From contig NZ_JADCJZ010000002.1 in assembly GCF_014982725.1 (NCBI RefSeq), positions 310,001 to 374,000 on the forward strand: a stretch of DNA of 64,000 nt. Reading direction: 5' to 3'. Source of the stretch: Thermophilibacter gallinarum (GTDB taxonomy: Bacteria; Actinomycetota; Coriobacteriia; Coriobacteriales; Atopobiaceae). Below are positions 9,220 through 17,261 of this stretch, piece by piece. How positions within the stretch are numbered: the stretch's first letter is position 1; each line of letters opens with the position of its first letter. The position numbers and the translations under genes are program-made. Below the pieces are notes generated by a model, which worked only from the letters and a program-made list of their open reading frames with translations, ran no database searches and was not told the DNA's origin.

Positions 9220-10319
9220 TGGCCGAGAAGAACGGCGCACTCGCTGCCGACGCCGCGGGCGCCGCGTCCGAGATCACCCTCGAGCGCGTCAACGTTGCCC
9301 CCGCGCAGACGTGGAACCGCCTGCGCACGAACGACATCACGCTCACGGTGCCCGCGCGCAGCCGAAAGGGCGACGTGTACTTCTCGCTGCCGCGCCTCTT
9401 CGAGGGCGTGGAGTGCGGCATGGGTCGCGAGGTCAGCGACTGGGTGGAGTCCCAGGCGGCCGACGCACGCTACGTAGAGGTCCCGCGCGGCGAGAGGCGC
9501 GAGGAGCCGATCGTGGTCGCCGTTGGCGCGGGCGACGTCGCCGACACCGGCGTGATGGTCCGTGCCGGCGCTGAGGTCACCATCGTCGTGGCCGCGGGCG
9601 CGGGCGAGAAGGACGGCGAGGCCGGCACGTCCGCGTCACTCCTGCGCATCATCGCCGAGGCCGGCGCGCGCGTCCACCTGCACGAGTACGCGGCCGTGGG
9701 CGCCGCCCAGCAGCACCTCGAGAGCGTGGGCATCTCCGCGGCGCGCGACGCCCGCGTGGACGTGCACCAGTACCTGCTCGGCGGCGGCACCGTCGCGCTG
9801 GGCTTTGCCTGCGACCTCGCCGGTGAGCGTGCCCGCGTCGACCTGGGCTGCCGCTATCACGCGGCCGGCACCGAGGTCCTGGACATCAACGAGGTCGTGC
9901 GCCAGCGCGGTCGCAAGACGCGCTCCGAGCTCTCCTACAACGGCGTGCTCGAGGACGCCGCGCACAAGGGCCTGCGCACCACGATCGACCTCATCCACGG
10001 CGCAAAGGGCGCGCAGGGCAACGAAGCCGAGACCGTGCTCGTGCTGGGCGACGACGTCGTCAACAAGACGCTGCCCACGATCCTCTGCGACGAGGACGAC
10101 GTCGCCGGCAACCACGGCGCCACGATCGGCTCCGTGAGCCCCGAGCAGCTGGCCTACCTCGCCGACCGCGGCCTCTCCCGCGAAGACGCCGAGCAGCTCT
10201 TCGTGCGCGCCCTCTACGAGGACGCCCTCATGCACGCCCCCTGCGACGAGGCCTGCGCCGTCGTGGAGGCGGGCGCCGTGCAAAAGGGACAGGCACTTTT
10301 GCACACCGAGGAGGCGTGA
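9216..10319 (+). CDS. sufD: Fe-S scaffold subunit SufD
   Basis: 367 residues from ATG 9216 (a second ATG follows at 9219). The N-terminus is variable (MMAEKN), while the C-terminal half has the SufB/SufD beta-helix pattern, including SYNGVLEDAAHKG and a NHGATIGSVSPEQLAYLADRGLS segment containing the conserved His. It partners SufB in the SufBC2D complex. It overlaps sufB and sufS by 4 bp. The MAEKN start is encoded by the GCCGAGAAGAAC motif seen at unrelated gene starts here. Confidence 0.95.
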   Translation: MMAEKNGALAADAAGAASEITLERVNVAPAQTWNRLRTNDITLTVPARSRKGDVYFSLPRLFEGVECGMGREVSDWVESQAADARYVEVPRGERREEPIVVAVGAGDVADTGVMVRAGAEVTIVVAAGAGEKDGEAGTSASLLRIIAEAGARVHLHEYAAVGAAQQHLESVGISAARDARVDVHQYLLGGGTVALGFACDLAGERARVDLGCRYHAAGTEVLDINEVVRQRGRKTRSELSYNGVLEDAAHKGLRTTIDLIHGAKGAQGNEAETVLVLGDDVVNKTLPTILCDEDDVAGNHGATIGSVSPEQLAYLADRGLSREDAEQLFVRALYEDALMHAPCDEACAVVEAGAVQKGQALLHTEEA

Positions 10320-11557
10320 TGGTCGACATTCGACAGAACCCGTACCGCGCGGACTTCCCGCTGCTGGCCGGCCACCCCGAGATCGCGTTTCTCGACAGCG
10401 CGGCCACCGCGCAGCGCCCCGCCTGCACCCTCGACGCCCAGCGCCGCTTCTACGAGACCATGAACGCCAACCCGCTGCGCGGCCTCTACAGCCTCTCCGT
10501 GGCGGCCACCGCGGCCATCGCCGACGTCCGCGCACAGGTCGCCTCCCTCATCGGCGCGCCCGACGCGCGCGACGTGGTCTTCACGCGCAACACGAGCGAG
10601 AGCCTGAACCTCGTGGCCAAGTCCTTCTCGCCCTGCGTCCTGGGCCCCGGCGACGAGGTGGCCATCACCATCATGGAGCACCACTCCAACCTCATCCCGT
10701 GGCAGGAGGCCTGTCGAGCGGCCGGCGCGCGTCTCGTCTACCTCTACCCCGAGAAGGACGGCACGCTCGCGGAGGCGGAGATCGCCGAGAAGGTCGGGCC
10801 GCGCACCAAGATCGTCTCCGCCGCGCACGTCTCCAACGTCATGGGCTGCGAGCTGCCCGTTCGGAGTCTTGCGGACGCCGCGCACGCCGTGGGCGCCGTG
10901 ATGGTCGTCGACGCCGCGCAGTCCGTCCCGCACCTGCGCGTGAACGTGGACGAGCTGGGCGCGGACTTCCTCGCGTTCTCCGGCCACAAGGCCCTGGGCC
11001 CGATGGGCGTGGGCGTGCTCTGGGGCCGCCACGAGCTCCTGGAGGCCATGCCGCCGATGCTCACCGGCGGCGAGATGATCGACTCCGTGCGCGAGCAGGA
11101 CGCCACGTGGGCGCCCGTGCCAGAGAAGTTCGAGGCCGGCACGCAGGACGCCGCCGGCATCTACGCCACCGGCGCCGCGCTTACTTACCTCACGCAGACG
11201 GTGGGTCTGCCCGCGGTGGCCGAGCGCGAGGCCGCGCTCGTGGCCTACGCCTTCGAGCGCCTGGCTGAGCTGGATTTCGTCGACCTTATCGGCAGCGCCG
11301 ACCCCGCACGCCACCACGGCGTCATCAGCTTCAACGTCCGTGGCGTCCACCCGCACGACGTGGCGAGCATCCTCGACGCCTCCGGCGTGTGCGTCCGCGC
11401 CGGCCACCACTGCGCGCAGCCGCTGCTCGCGTGGCTCGGGGTGGAGAACCTCGCCTGCTGCCGCGCGAGCCTCGCGTTCTACAACGACGCCGCCGACGTG
11501 GACCGCCTCGTCGACGGCCTGAGCCAGGTCTGGGGGATCTTCCATGGCAGTGACTGA
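10316..11557 (+). CDS. sufS: Cysteine desulfurase SufS
   Basis: 413 residues, a group II cysteine desulfurase. The PLP lysine is Lys225 in SGHKALGP, and the persulfide-forming cysteine is Cys366 in RAGHHCAQP. It takes sulfur from cysteine and hands it to SufU. It overlaps sufD by 4 bp and sufU by 14 bp. Confidence 0.97.
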   Translation: MMVDIRQNPYRADFPLLAGHPEIAFLDSAATAQRPACTLDAQRRFYETMNANPLRGLYSLSVAATAAIADVRAQVASLIGAPDARDVVFTRNTSESLNLVAKSFSPCVLGPGDEVAITIMEHHSNLIPWQEACRAAGARLVYLYPEKDGTLAEAEIAEKVGPRTKIVSAAHVSNVMGCELPVRSLADAAHAVGAVMVVDAAQSVPHLRVNVDELGADFLAFSGHKALGPMGVGVLWGRHELLEAMPPMLTGGEMIDSVREQDATWAPVPEKFEAGTQDAAGIYATGAALTYLTQTVGLPAVAEREAALVAYAFERLAELDFVDLIGSADPARHHGVISFNVRGVHPHDVASILDASGVCVRAGHHCAQPLLAWLGVENLACCRASLAFYNDAADVDRLVDGLSQVWGIFHGSD

Positions 11558-11978
11558 CCTCTACAACGCGGCCTTCATGGACCACGTCTCGCACCCCGAC
11601 TACAAGTACCAGCTGGAGGACGCCGACTGCAGCCACGAGGGCGTGAACCCCTCCTGTGGCGACGAGCTCACGTTCTCCGTGAAGTTCGCCGACGACGGCA
11701 CGATCGAGGAGGCGGCGTTCACCGGCCACGGCTGCGCCATCTCCCAGGCGAGCGCCGACATAATGAGCGACCTCATGATCGACAAGACGCCGGAGGAGGC
11801 ACGTGAGCTCTGCGCCCTCTTCATGCGCATGGTCCGCGGCGAGGAGACCGACGAGGATGCGCTCGAGGCGCTCGAGGACGGCGTGCTCCTGCGCGACATC
11901 GCGCACATGCCGGCGCGCGTGAAGTGCGCCGAGCTGGCTTGGCGCACGCTCGACGAGATGCTCGAGGCGCGGGGATAG
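11544..11978 (+). CDS. sufU: Sulfur-transfer protein SufU
   Basis: 144 residues with the SufU metal-site pattern: Cys38-Gly-Asp40, Cys64 (GHGCAIS) and Cys128 (ARVKCAE). SufU proteins bind Zn and accept persulfide from SufS. The spacing between the second and third cysteines includes the 18-20 residue insertion that separates SufU from IscU. It begins inside the 3' end of sufS. Confidence 0.95.
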   Translation: MAVTDLYNAAFMDHVSHPDYKYQLEDADCSHEGVNPSCGDELTFSVKFADDGTIEEAAFTGHGCAISQASADIMSDLMIDKTPEEARELCALFMRMVRGEETDEDALEALEDGVLLRDIAHMPARVKCAELAWRTLDEMLEARG

Positions 11979-11980
11979 CC

Positions 11981-12430
11981 ATGGCCGGCATGTTCTCGAC
12001 CAAGGGAATGTACGCGCTGCGCGCGATGGCGGACCTCGCCGCGCACGACGGGTGGGTCTCGCTCGGCGACGTGGCGCGCCGCCAGCACATCTCGCGCAAG
12101 TACCTCGAGCAGGTCATCTCCCTCATGCACAAGGCCGGCTACGTGGAGAGCCAGCGCGGCAAGGGCGGCGGCTACAAGCTCACGCGACCGGCGGACCAGT
12201 ACACCCTCGGCGAGCTCCTGCGCGCCGCGGAGGGATCGCTCGCGCCCGTGAGCTGCCTCGACTGCAGGAGCGACGAGCTCTGCCCGCAGGTGGGAACCTG
12301 CCCCACCGTAAGCGTCTGGCGCGACCTCGGCCGCGTGACGGCCGGCTACCTGGACTCCAAGACCCTCGCCGACCTCGTGCGCGCCCCGGACGACGGCGAG
12401 GACGCGCCCTGCACCGCACGCCCGATGTAG
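11981..12430 (+). CDS. Rrf2-family Fe-S-type transcriptional regulator
   Basis: 149 residues starting 2 bp after the sufU stop. An N-terminal winged helix (ALRAMADLA, HISRKYLEQVISLMHKAGYV, KGGGYKLTR) is followed by a cysteine loop, Cys92, Cys95, Cys101 and Cys107, able to hold a cluster. Such regulators (IscR/SufR-like) repress Fe-S assembly operons when clusters are plentiful. The position at the 3' end of the operon is unusual, since the regulator is more often first. Autoregulation of the suf operon is the likely role, inferred from linkage. Confidence 0.92.
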   Translation: MAGMFSTKGMYALRAMADLAAHDGWVSLGDVARRQHISRKYLEQVISLMHKAGYVESQRGKGGGYKLTRPADQYTLGELLRAAEGSLAPVSCLDCRSDELCPQVGTCPTVSVWRDLGRVTAGYLDSKTLADLVRAPDDGEDAPCTARPM

Positions 12431-12477
12431 CGCAGGACGAGAAGGACCTGCGGCCGCACGTTCTTCCCGCCCATTGC

Positions 12478-12560
12478 CGAGCGCTCTCGCATATGTCGGA
12501 GTTCCAACGGTGTTTTCCCAGTTAGGGCCCTCCGAACTTTGACATATGCGAGAGCGCTCG
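12478..12560. repeat. Inverted repeat with 27-bp arms between convergent genes
   Basis: Arms 12478-12504 and 12534-12560 match over 27 bp except for two G-T pairs and share the core GCTCTCGCATATGTC. A 29-bp AT-richer centre separates them. It lies between the convergent 3' ends of the Rrf2 gene and fba. There is no T-run after either arm, so it is not a standard intrinsic terminator. I saw no second copy in the window. Confidence 0.75.
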
Positions 12561-12583
12561 CGGCAGCAATGCCGCCCGCGGAC

Positions 12584-12623
12584 AGAAAGACGCCCGGCCC
12601 CGCACGCTGCGGGACCGGGCGTC
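12584..12623 (-). terminator. Intrinsic terminator-like hairpin after fba
   Basis: A GC-rich stem, 12589-12623, pairs GACGCCCGG...CCGGGCGTC over about 16 bp with one mismatch and a 3-nt loop. On the minus strand it is followed by a short T-rich TTTCTG. It sits 34 bp after the fba stop codon. Confidence 0.6.
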
Positions 12624-12656
12624 GGCGTTGCCTATGCGGCGCGCGCGATCTTCTCG

Positions 12657-13529
12657 CTACGCCCAGCCCTTGCCCGTGGAGCCGAACTCCTCGATGAGCT
12701 CCTTGGTGCGGGCGGTGATGGCCTCGCGGCCGCCCTTGAGGAGCTTGCGCGGGTCGTAGCCCTTGCCGTCCAGGTCCTTGCCGGCCTCGATGTACTTGCG
12801 GATGGCCTCGGCGAAGACGAGCTGGAGGTCGGTGTTGACGTTGATCTTGCAGATGCCGAGGGAGATGGCCTTCTGGATCTGGTCAACGGGGATGCCGGTG
12901 CCGCCGTGGAGGACGAGCGGCAGGTCGCCCACGGCCTCCTTGATGGCCTTGAGCTGGTCGAAGGACAGGCCCTCCCAGTTCTCGGGGTAGATGCCGTGGA
13001 TGTTGCCGATGCCGCAGGCGAGGAAGTCGACGCCCAGGTCGGCGATGGCCTTGCACTGCGCGGGGTCGGCGAGCTCGCCCTTGGCGGTGATGCCGTCCTC
13101 GGTGCCGCCGATGCCGCCGACCTCGGCCTCGATGGAGATGCCCTTGCTGTGGGCGAGCTTCACGAGCTCGGCCGTGTGCTCGAGGTTGATGTCAAAGCTG
13201 GCCTCGTGCGAGCCGTCGTACATGACGGAGGTGAAGCCGGCCTCGATGCACTTGAAGACGTCCTCGTAGGTGCCGTGGTCGAGGTGCAGGGCGACGGGGA
13301 CGGTGATGCCCTTGTCCTCGACGAGGCCCTTCACCAGGTCGGCGACGACCTTGTAGCTGGTCTGCCACTTGGCGGCGCCGGCGGAGCACTGGATGATGAC
13401 CGGGGACTGGAGCTCCTCGGCGGCGTCGAGGATCGCGGACGCCCACTCGAGGTTGTTGGTGTTGAAGGCGCCCACGGCGTAGTGGCCCTTCTCGGCGGCC
13501 TTGAGCATGGCAGTAGCGTTGACGAGCAT
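12657..13529 (-). CDS. fba: Class II fructose-bisphosphate aldolase
   Basis: 290 residues from the ATG at 13529, which follows GGAGGT. The frame is open far upstream, but that is a GC-driven extension. Class II features include ALHLDHGTYED (Zn-binding His and catalytic Asp), SVMYDGSH, EAEVGGIGG and VLHGGTGIP. The enzyme splits fructose-1,6-bisphosphate into DHAP and glyceraldehyde-3-phosphate; related tagatose-bisphosphate aldolases look similar. It stands alone, with a terminator hairpin downstream. A TAAAAT -10-like box lies about 55 bp before the start on the minus strand. Confidence 0.92.
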   Translation of the reverse strand: MLVNATAMLKAAEKGHYAVGAFNTNNLEWASAILDAAEELQSPVIIQCSAGAAKWQTSYKVVADLVKGLVEDKGITVPVALHLDHGTYEDVFKCIEAGFTSVMYDGSHEASFDINLEHTAELVKLAHSKGISIEAEVGGIGGTEDGITAKGELADPAQCKAIADLGVDFLACGIGNIHGIYPENWEGLSFDQLKAIKEAVGDLPLVLHGGTGIPVDQIQKAISLGICKINVNTDLQLVFAEAIRKYIEAGKDLDGKGYDPRKLLKGGREAITARTKELIEEFGSTGKGWA

Positions 13530-13727
13530 GTTGACCTCCATACGTTGCGTAAAACACGGAAGGACAGAACCATAGACCATTTTACCCCCACGGCAGCCGG
13601 GGCGAGCGCAGCAGGTGCGGCTTTTTCGATCGGCTTGTAAGGTCTTCGTGTCCTTTTGGGCCAAGCGGCACGTCAGGGGCGTCGGCGGGTACGGTTGAGT
13701 CGTGGAATCGTTCACGGAAGGAGCCTC

Positions 13728-14528
13728 ATGGCCGAGAAGAACCAGCGCGCCGACGGCGTTCTCGGGGACTTCTCCCTCTCCCAGCTGCTCGCGACGGCGC
13801 TCGCCGCCGCGACCTCCTTTGCCCTCTCGACGCAGATCGGCGTCGCCGGGTCGATCATCGGCGCCGTCGTCGGCGCCGTCGCCTCCGCGGTGGCCACGCA
13901 GGTCTACCGCAACATACTCCGCTCCTCCGCCGAGAAGATCCGCGCGCTCGGGTCCGACGCCGCGGACGAGACCCGCGTCGCAGGCTCCGTGTCCGGCCGG
14001 GCCCAGGTCGAGGAGGTCGCGCCGTCCGGCACCCCGATCGCCCCGGCCGAGGTGCGCGACGCCGCCCGGGAGCGGCGGCAGGCCCTCGTGCGAAGGCGCG
14101 TGGCGCTCGCGGCCACCGCGGCGGGCGTCGTCGCCGTGCTGGCCTACGCGCTCGTGGTGAGCCTGGCGACGCAGGGCGGCGGCATCGGCACCAAGCCGCA
14201 GCTCGCGGAGCCGGTCGTCGAGGAGCAGACGCCCGAGGCGCCCGCTGGGCCGGCGTCGGAGGAGTCCGACACGAAGCCCGAGGAGGGCGACGCGGCGCAG
14301 GACGACCCCGCAGACGACGCCGCGACGACGCCCGCCCCGTCCGAACCCGGCGGGGACGAGTCCGCGCCCTCCCCGGACGGCGATACCACGGGCTCGCAGG
14401 ACGGCACCGGAGCGGACGCCGACGCCGGCGATGAGGGCTCGGGCGAGACCGGCCAGCTCCCCGACGAGGGCGCCTCCCCGTCGAATCCGGGGTCGATCGA
14501 AGGCGGCGCCGAGACGCCCGAGCGATAG
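13728..14528 (+). CDS. Membrane protein with acidic Pro/Asp/Glu-rich tail
   Basis: 266 residues from ATG 13728 behind GGAAGGAG. Residues about 18-65 hold one or two hydrophobic glycine/alanine helices (STQIGVAGSIIGAVVGAVAS). A positively charged linker and a third helix at about 125-145 follow. The last 120 residues are low-complexity and rich in Asp, Glu, Pro, Ser and Gly, probably outside the cell. No family recognised and no enzyme motif seen. The MAEKN start carries the recurring GAGAAGAAC motif. Confidence 0.8.
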   Translation: MAEKNQRADGVLGDFSLSQLLATALAAATSFALSTQIGVAGSIIGAVVGAVASAVATQVYRNILRSSAEKIRALGSDAADETRVAGSVSGRAQVEEVAPSGTPIAPAEVRDAARERRQALVRRRVALAATAAGVVAVLAYALVVSLATQGGGIGTKPQLAEPVVEEQTPEAPAGPASEESDTKPEEGDAAQDDPADDAATTPAPSEPGGDESAPSPDGDTTGSQDGTGADADAGDEGSGETGQLPDEGASPSNPGSIEGGAETPER

Positions 14529-14538
14529 CCGCGACGCC

Positions 14539-14568
14539 CTTCTCGCCCGCCGCGCAAGTGGGTAGAAT
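14539..14568 (+). promoter_or_regulatory. Candidate promoter of the M18 aminopeptidase
   Basis: TAGAAT (14563-14568) lies 32 bp before the ATG. CTTCTCGCC (14539-14547) begins 18 bp further upstream of it, where a -35 box would be. The same CTTCTCGCCCGCCG string precedes a -10-like box before the scaffold gene at 59893. Confidence 0.4.
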
Positions 14569-14600
14569 CGTCTGCGGCACACCATCGAGAAGGGAGTCAC

Positions 14601-16007
14601 ATGGAACGTCCCAACGCCTGGAAGGGCTACACCCCCGAGCAGCTCGACGAGCTGCACTACCTCTGCGAGGGCTACAAGGCCTTCATCTCCGACAACAAGA
14701 CCGAGCGCGAGTGCTGCGCCGCCTCCGTGGCCATGGCCGAGGAGGCCGGCTACGTGAGCCTGCAGAGCCGCGTCGAGGCCGGCGAGCCCCTCAAGCCCGG
14801 CGACAAGGTCTACGCCGTCAACCGCGGCAAGAGCCTCATGCTGCTGCACCTGGGCACCGAGCCGCTCGAGCGCGGCGTCAACATCCTCGGCGCGCACATC
14901 GACTCACCGCGCCTGGACGTCAAGCAGGACCCCGTGGAGGAGAAGAACGAGATCGTCACGCTGGACACGCACTACTACGGCGGCGTCAAGAAGTACCAGT
15001 GGGTCACGATCCCGCTGGCCATCCACGGCGTCGTGGCCAAGAAGGACGGCAGCGTCGTGAACGTGGTGATCGGCGAGGACGAGGACGACCCCGTCTTCTG
15101 CATCTCCGACCTGCTCATCCACCTCTCCGGCCAGCAGATGGGCAAGAAGGCCTCCGAGGTCATCGAGGGCGAGATGCTGGACGTGCTGGTGGGCAACCGC
15201 CCCGTCGTGATCGAGGAGGGCGCCGAGAAGGACGAGGACGCGGAGAAGTCCCCAGTCAAGGCCGGCGTGCTCGCCATCCTGCGCGAGCAGCTCGGCATCG
15301 AGGAGGAGGACCTGCTCTCCGCCGAGCTCGAGGTCGTGCCCGCTGGCGCGGCCCGCGACCTGGGCCTGGACCGCTCGATGATCCTGGGCTACGGCCAGGA
15401 CGACCGTTCCTGCGCCTACACGAGCCTCGTGGCGCAGCTCGACGCCGAGGCGCCCGCGCGCACGGCCGTGTGCCTGCTCGTGGACAAGGAGGAGATCGGC
15501 TCGGTGGGTGCCACCGGCATGACGAGCCACTTCTTCGAGGACACGATGGCCGAGGTGCTGGAGCTTTCCGGCCAGAGCGGCCCGCTCGCGCTGCGCCGCT
15601 GCCTCGCGGCCTCCAACATGCTCTCGAGCGACGTCTCGGCCGGCTTCGACCCCACGTTCGCGAGCGTCTTCGAGCCGAAGAACTCCGCGTACCTGGGCCA
15701 CGGCCTCACGTTCAACAAGTACACGGGCAGCCGCGGAAAGTCCGGCTCCAACGACGCCGACGCCGAGTACGTGGCCACCATCCGCCGCGTGATGGACGAG
15801 GGCGGCGTGCACTTCCAGACCGCCGAGCTCGGCAAGGTCGACGCGGGCGGCGGCGGCACGATCGCCTACATCCTCGCCACCTACGGCATGAACGTGATCG
15901 ACTGCGGCGTGCCCGTGCTCTCCATGCACGCGCCGTGGGAGGCCACGAGCAAGGCCGACGTCTACGAGGCCTATCGCGGCTACCGCGAGTTCCTCAAGCT
16001 CGCGTAG
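14601..16007 (+). CDS. M18-family aminopeptidase
   Basis: 468 residues. The M18 (aspartyl aminopeptidase) metal-site segments are present: LGAHIDSPRLD (first His and Asp), DKEEIGSVGATG (catalytic Glu pair) and CGVPVLSMHAPWE near the C-terminus (last His). These cytosolic dinuclear-zinc enzymes remove N-terminal, often acidic, residues from peptides. It has its own putative promoter and a strong hairpin 24 bp after the stop. Confidence 0.93.
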   Translation: MERPNAWKGYTPEQLDELHYLCEGYKAFISDNKTERECCAASVAMAEEAGYVSLQSRVEAGEPLKPGDKVYAVNRGKSLMLLHLGTEPLERGVNILGAHIDSPRLDVKQDPVEEKNEIVTLDTHYYGGVKKYQWVTIPLAIHGVVAKKDGSVVNVVIGEDEDDPVFCISDLLIHLSGQQMGKKASEVIEGEMLDVLVGNRPVVIEEGAEKDEDAEKSPVKAGVLAILREQLGIEEEDLLSAELEVVPAGAARDLGLDRSMILGYGQDDRSCAYTSLVAQLDAEAPARTAVCLLVDKEEIGSVGATGMTSHFFEDTMAEVLELSGQSGPLALRRCLAASNMLSSDVSAGFDPTFASVFEPKNSAYLGHGLTFNKYTGSRGKSGSNDADAEYVATIRRVMDEGGVHFQTAELGKVDAGGGGTIAYILATYGMNVIDCGVPVLSMHAPWEATSKADVYEAYRGYREFLKLA

Positions 16008-16030
16008 GCGACAATCTCACCTGCGAGGGA

Positions 16031-16100
16031 GCCGCCCCTCCGACCTGCACGCAGAACTGCGCTTCGCGGAAGATTCTGCTTAGCAGGTCGGAGGGGCGGC
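16031..16100 (+). terminator. Nested hairpin after the M18 aminopeptidase
   Basis: Arms 16031-16048 and 16083-16100 are perfectly complementary over 18 bp. The 34-nt interior folds again (GCAGAA/TTCTGC). This is the same stem-within-stem design as the conserved-core hairpins, but the core is different. It lies 24 bp after the stop codon and has no T-run, so its role in termination is inferred. Confidence 0.6.
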
Positions 16101-16139
16101 CTCTTGCTGCTCGTAGGCCAGACTGTTAGCCGCGGATGC

Positions 16140-16326
16140 GCAAAACCGTCGTTCGTGCAACATGACGGGCCCTCGAGACATCAAAACGTGCGCTCGTGTA
16201 GCGTAGTTTCTCGCAAAAAACGCTCTCCCGACTGTCGGGTATCGAGAAACCGCAGGAAAGAATATATCTCTTTTAACCGAATACGCTCTTTCGGCAAAAT
16301 GTACGCTACACGAGAGCGACTTTTGG
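16140..16326. repeat. Inverted unit array III (CAAAAC/CGTG family)
   Basis: Two forward units start with CAAAAC at 16141 and 16182, 41 bp apart. One reverse unit lies at 16299-16326. The shared pattern is CAAAA, then a CG-rich dyad around CTCGTG, then a (G)TA/CAT end. Between them are nested hairpins (GTTTCTCG/CGAGAAAC and CCCGA/TCGGG). The unit family is the same as at 52394-52620. The array fills the gap between the convergent M18 and thiZ 3' ends, and nothing coding is seen there. Confidence 0.75.
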
Positions 16327-16379
16327 TTTTCGAATCGCCGGCTTGTAGCACGAGCGGCACTTCTGCCCAGGAGGCGGTC

Positions 16380-17258
16380 CTAGCCGAGAAGGGCCATGAC
16401 CTCTCGCTTGGCGGCGAGGTACTGGTCGGTGAGCTCGAAGTTCTCGGACGCTACCCGCTCCACGGTCACGATGCCCGCCACGTGGCTGGGCTCGCCGGCC
16501 GCCGGCGCGCCCGCGAGCACGTAGATCCGGCTCGCCATGGAGACGGCCTCGTCCACGTCATGCGTGATCACGAGCGCGGAGAGCCCGAGCTCGGCCGCCA
16601 CGTCCACGAACCAGCGGCGCACGTCCGTGCGCGTGAGGGCGTCGAGCGCCGAGAAGGGCTCGTCCAAGAGCGTCACGTCCGCGCCCATGAGGTAGGTGCG
16701 CAGGAACGCCGCGCGCTGCCTCATGCCGCCAGAGAGCTCGCTCGGCCACTTCTGCTCGCAGCCCGCGAGACCGAAGCGCTCGAAGAGGGGCGCCGCCTTG
16801 GCACGCGCATCGACCTTCCCCATGCCCGCGAGCACGAGCGGCAGGCACACGTTGTCGATGATTCGGCGGCTCGGGAGCAGCAGGTCCTTCTGAAGCATGT
16901 AGCTGACGCGCCCCGGCCGGCCGGTCACGTCCTCACCGTGCAGGAGGACGCGGCCGGCCAAGGGGGTCGTCAGGCCGGCGAGGGCGTGCAGGATCGTGGT
17001 CTTGCCGCAGCCGGAGCGGCCCACGAGGCAGCAGACCTCACCGGGCGCCACGTCCACGGTGACATCCGCCACGACGATGTGCTCGCCGTCCCAGGAGAGC
17101 GTGAGACCGCGCGCCTCGAGCGCGGGAACTCCCGTCCCACCGGGGAGGCGAGAAGATCCGGCGCTCAGACAGTCCTCGCCGCATAAGGGCGATGCGGCTG
17201 CGGAACTCGCGGCGGACCTTCTCGCCTCCCCTGCCACGTTCTTCTCGCCAGCCGTCAT
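16380..17258 (-). CDS. ABC transporter ATPase for a thiamine precursor
   Basis: 292 residues. Walker A GRSGCGKT (80-87), signature LSGGMRQR and Walker B VTLLDEP. It belongs to the nitrate/taurine/HMP-type importer ATPases and is ThiZ-like by context: last gene of a TPP-riboswitch operon, 3 bp after the substrate-binding protein. The first ~47 residues form an unusual Ser/Ala/Gly-rich head; residues about 10-39 are encoded by a palindromic element (17142-17231). The ATG at 17258 is kept because it has GGAG upstream and couples to the preceding stop. Confidence 0.9.
   Translation of the reverse strand: MTAGEKNVAGEARRSAASSAAASPLCGEDCLSAGSSRLPGGTGVPALEARGLTLSWDGEHIVVADVTVDVAPGEVCCLVGRSGCGKTTILHALAGLTTPLAGRVLLHGEDVTGRPGRVSYMLQKDLLLPSRRIIDNVCLPLVLAGMGKVDARAKAAPLFERFGLAGCEQKWPSELSGGMRQRAAFLRTYLMGADVTLLDEPFSALDALTRTDVRRWFVDVAAELGLSALVITHDVDEAVSMASRIYVLAGAPAAGEPSHVAGIVTVERVASENFELTDQYLAAKREVMALLG
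17142..17231 (+). repeat. Conserved-core hairpin element, copy B (inside thiZ-like gene)
   Basis: Arms 17142-17155 and 17218-17231 are perfectly complementary over 14 bp and share nothing with the arms of other copies. The core (17157-17216) begins TCCGGCGCTCAGACAG and ends AACTCGCGGCGGA, as in the other copies. Its inner stem differs (GCCGCAT/ATGCGGC) but the loop AAGGGCG is the same as in copy A. It lies within the N-terminal coding region of the ATPase gene, in frame and antisense to it. Confidence 0.85.
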
Positions 17259-17261
17259 GCG

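Noticed and set aside
12657-14897. 746-residue protein fused to aldolase
   Set aside because: The upstream part is the antisense frame of the membrane-protein and M18 genes. It lacks family similarity and the aldolase has its own ribosome-binding site at 13529.
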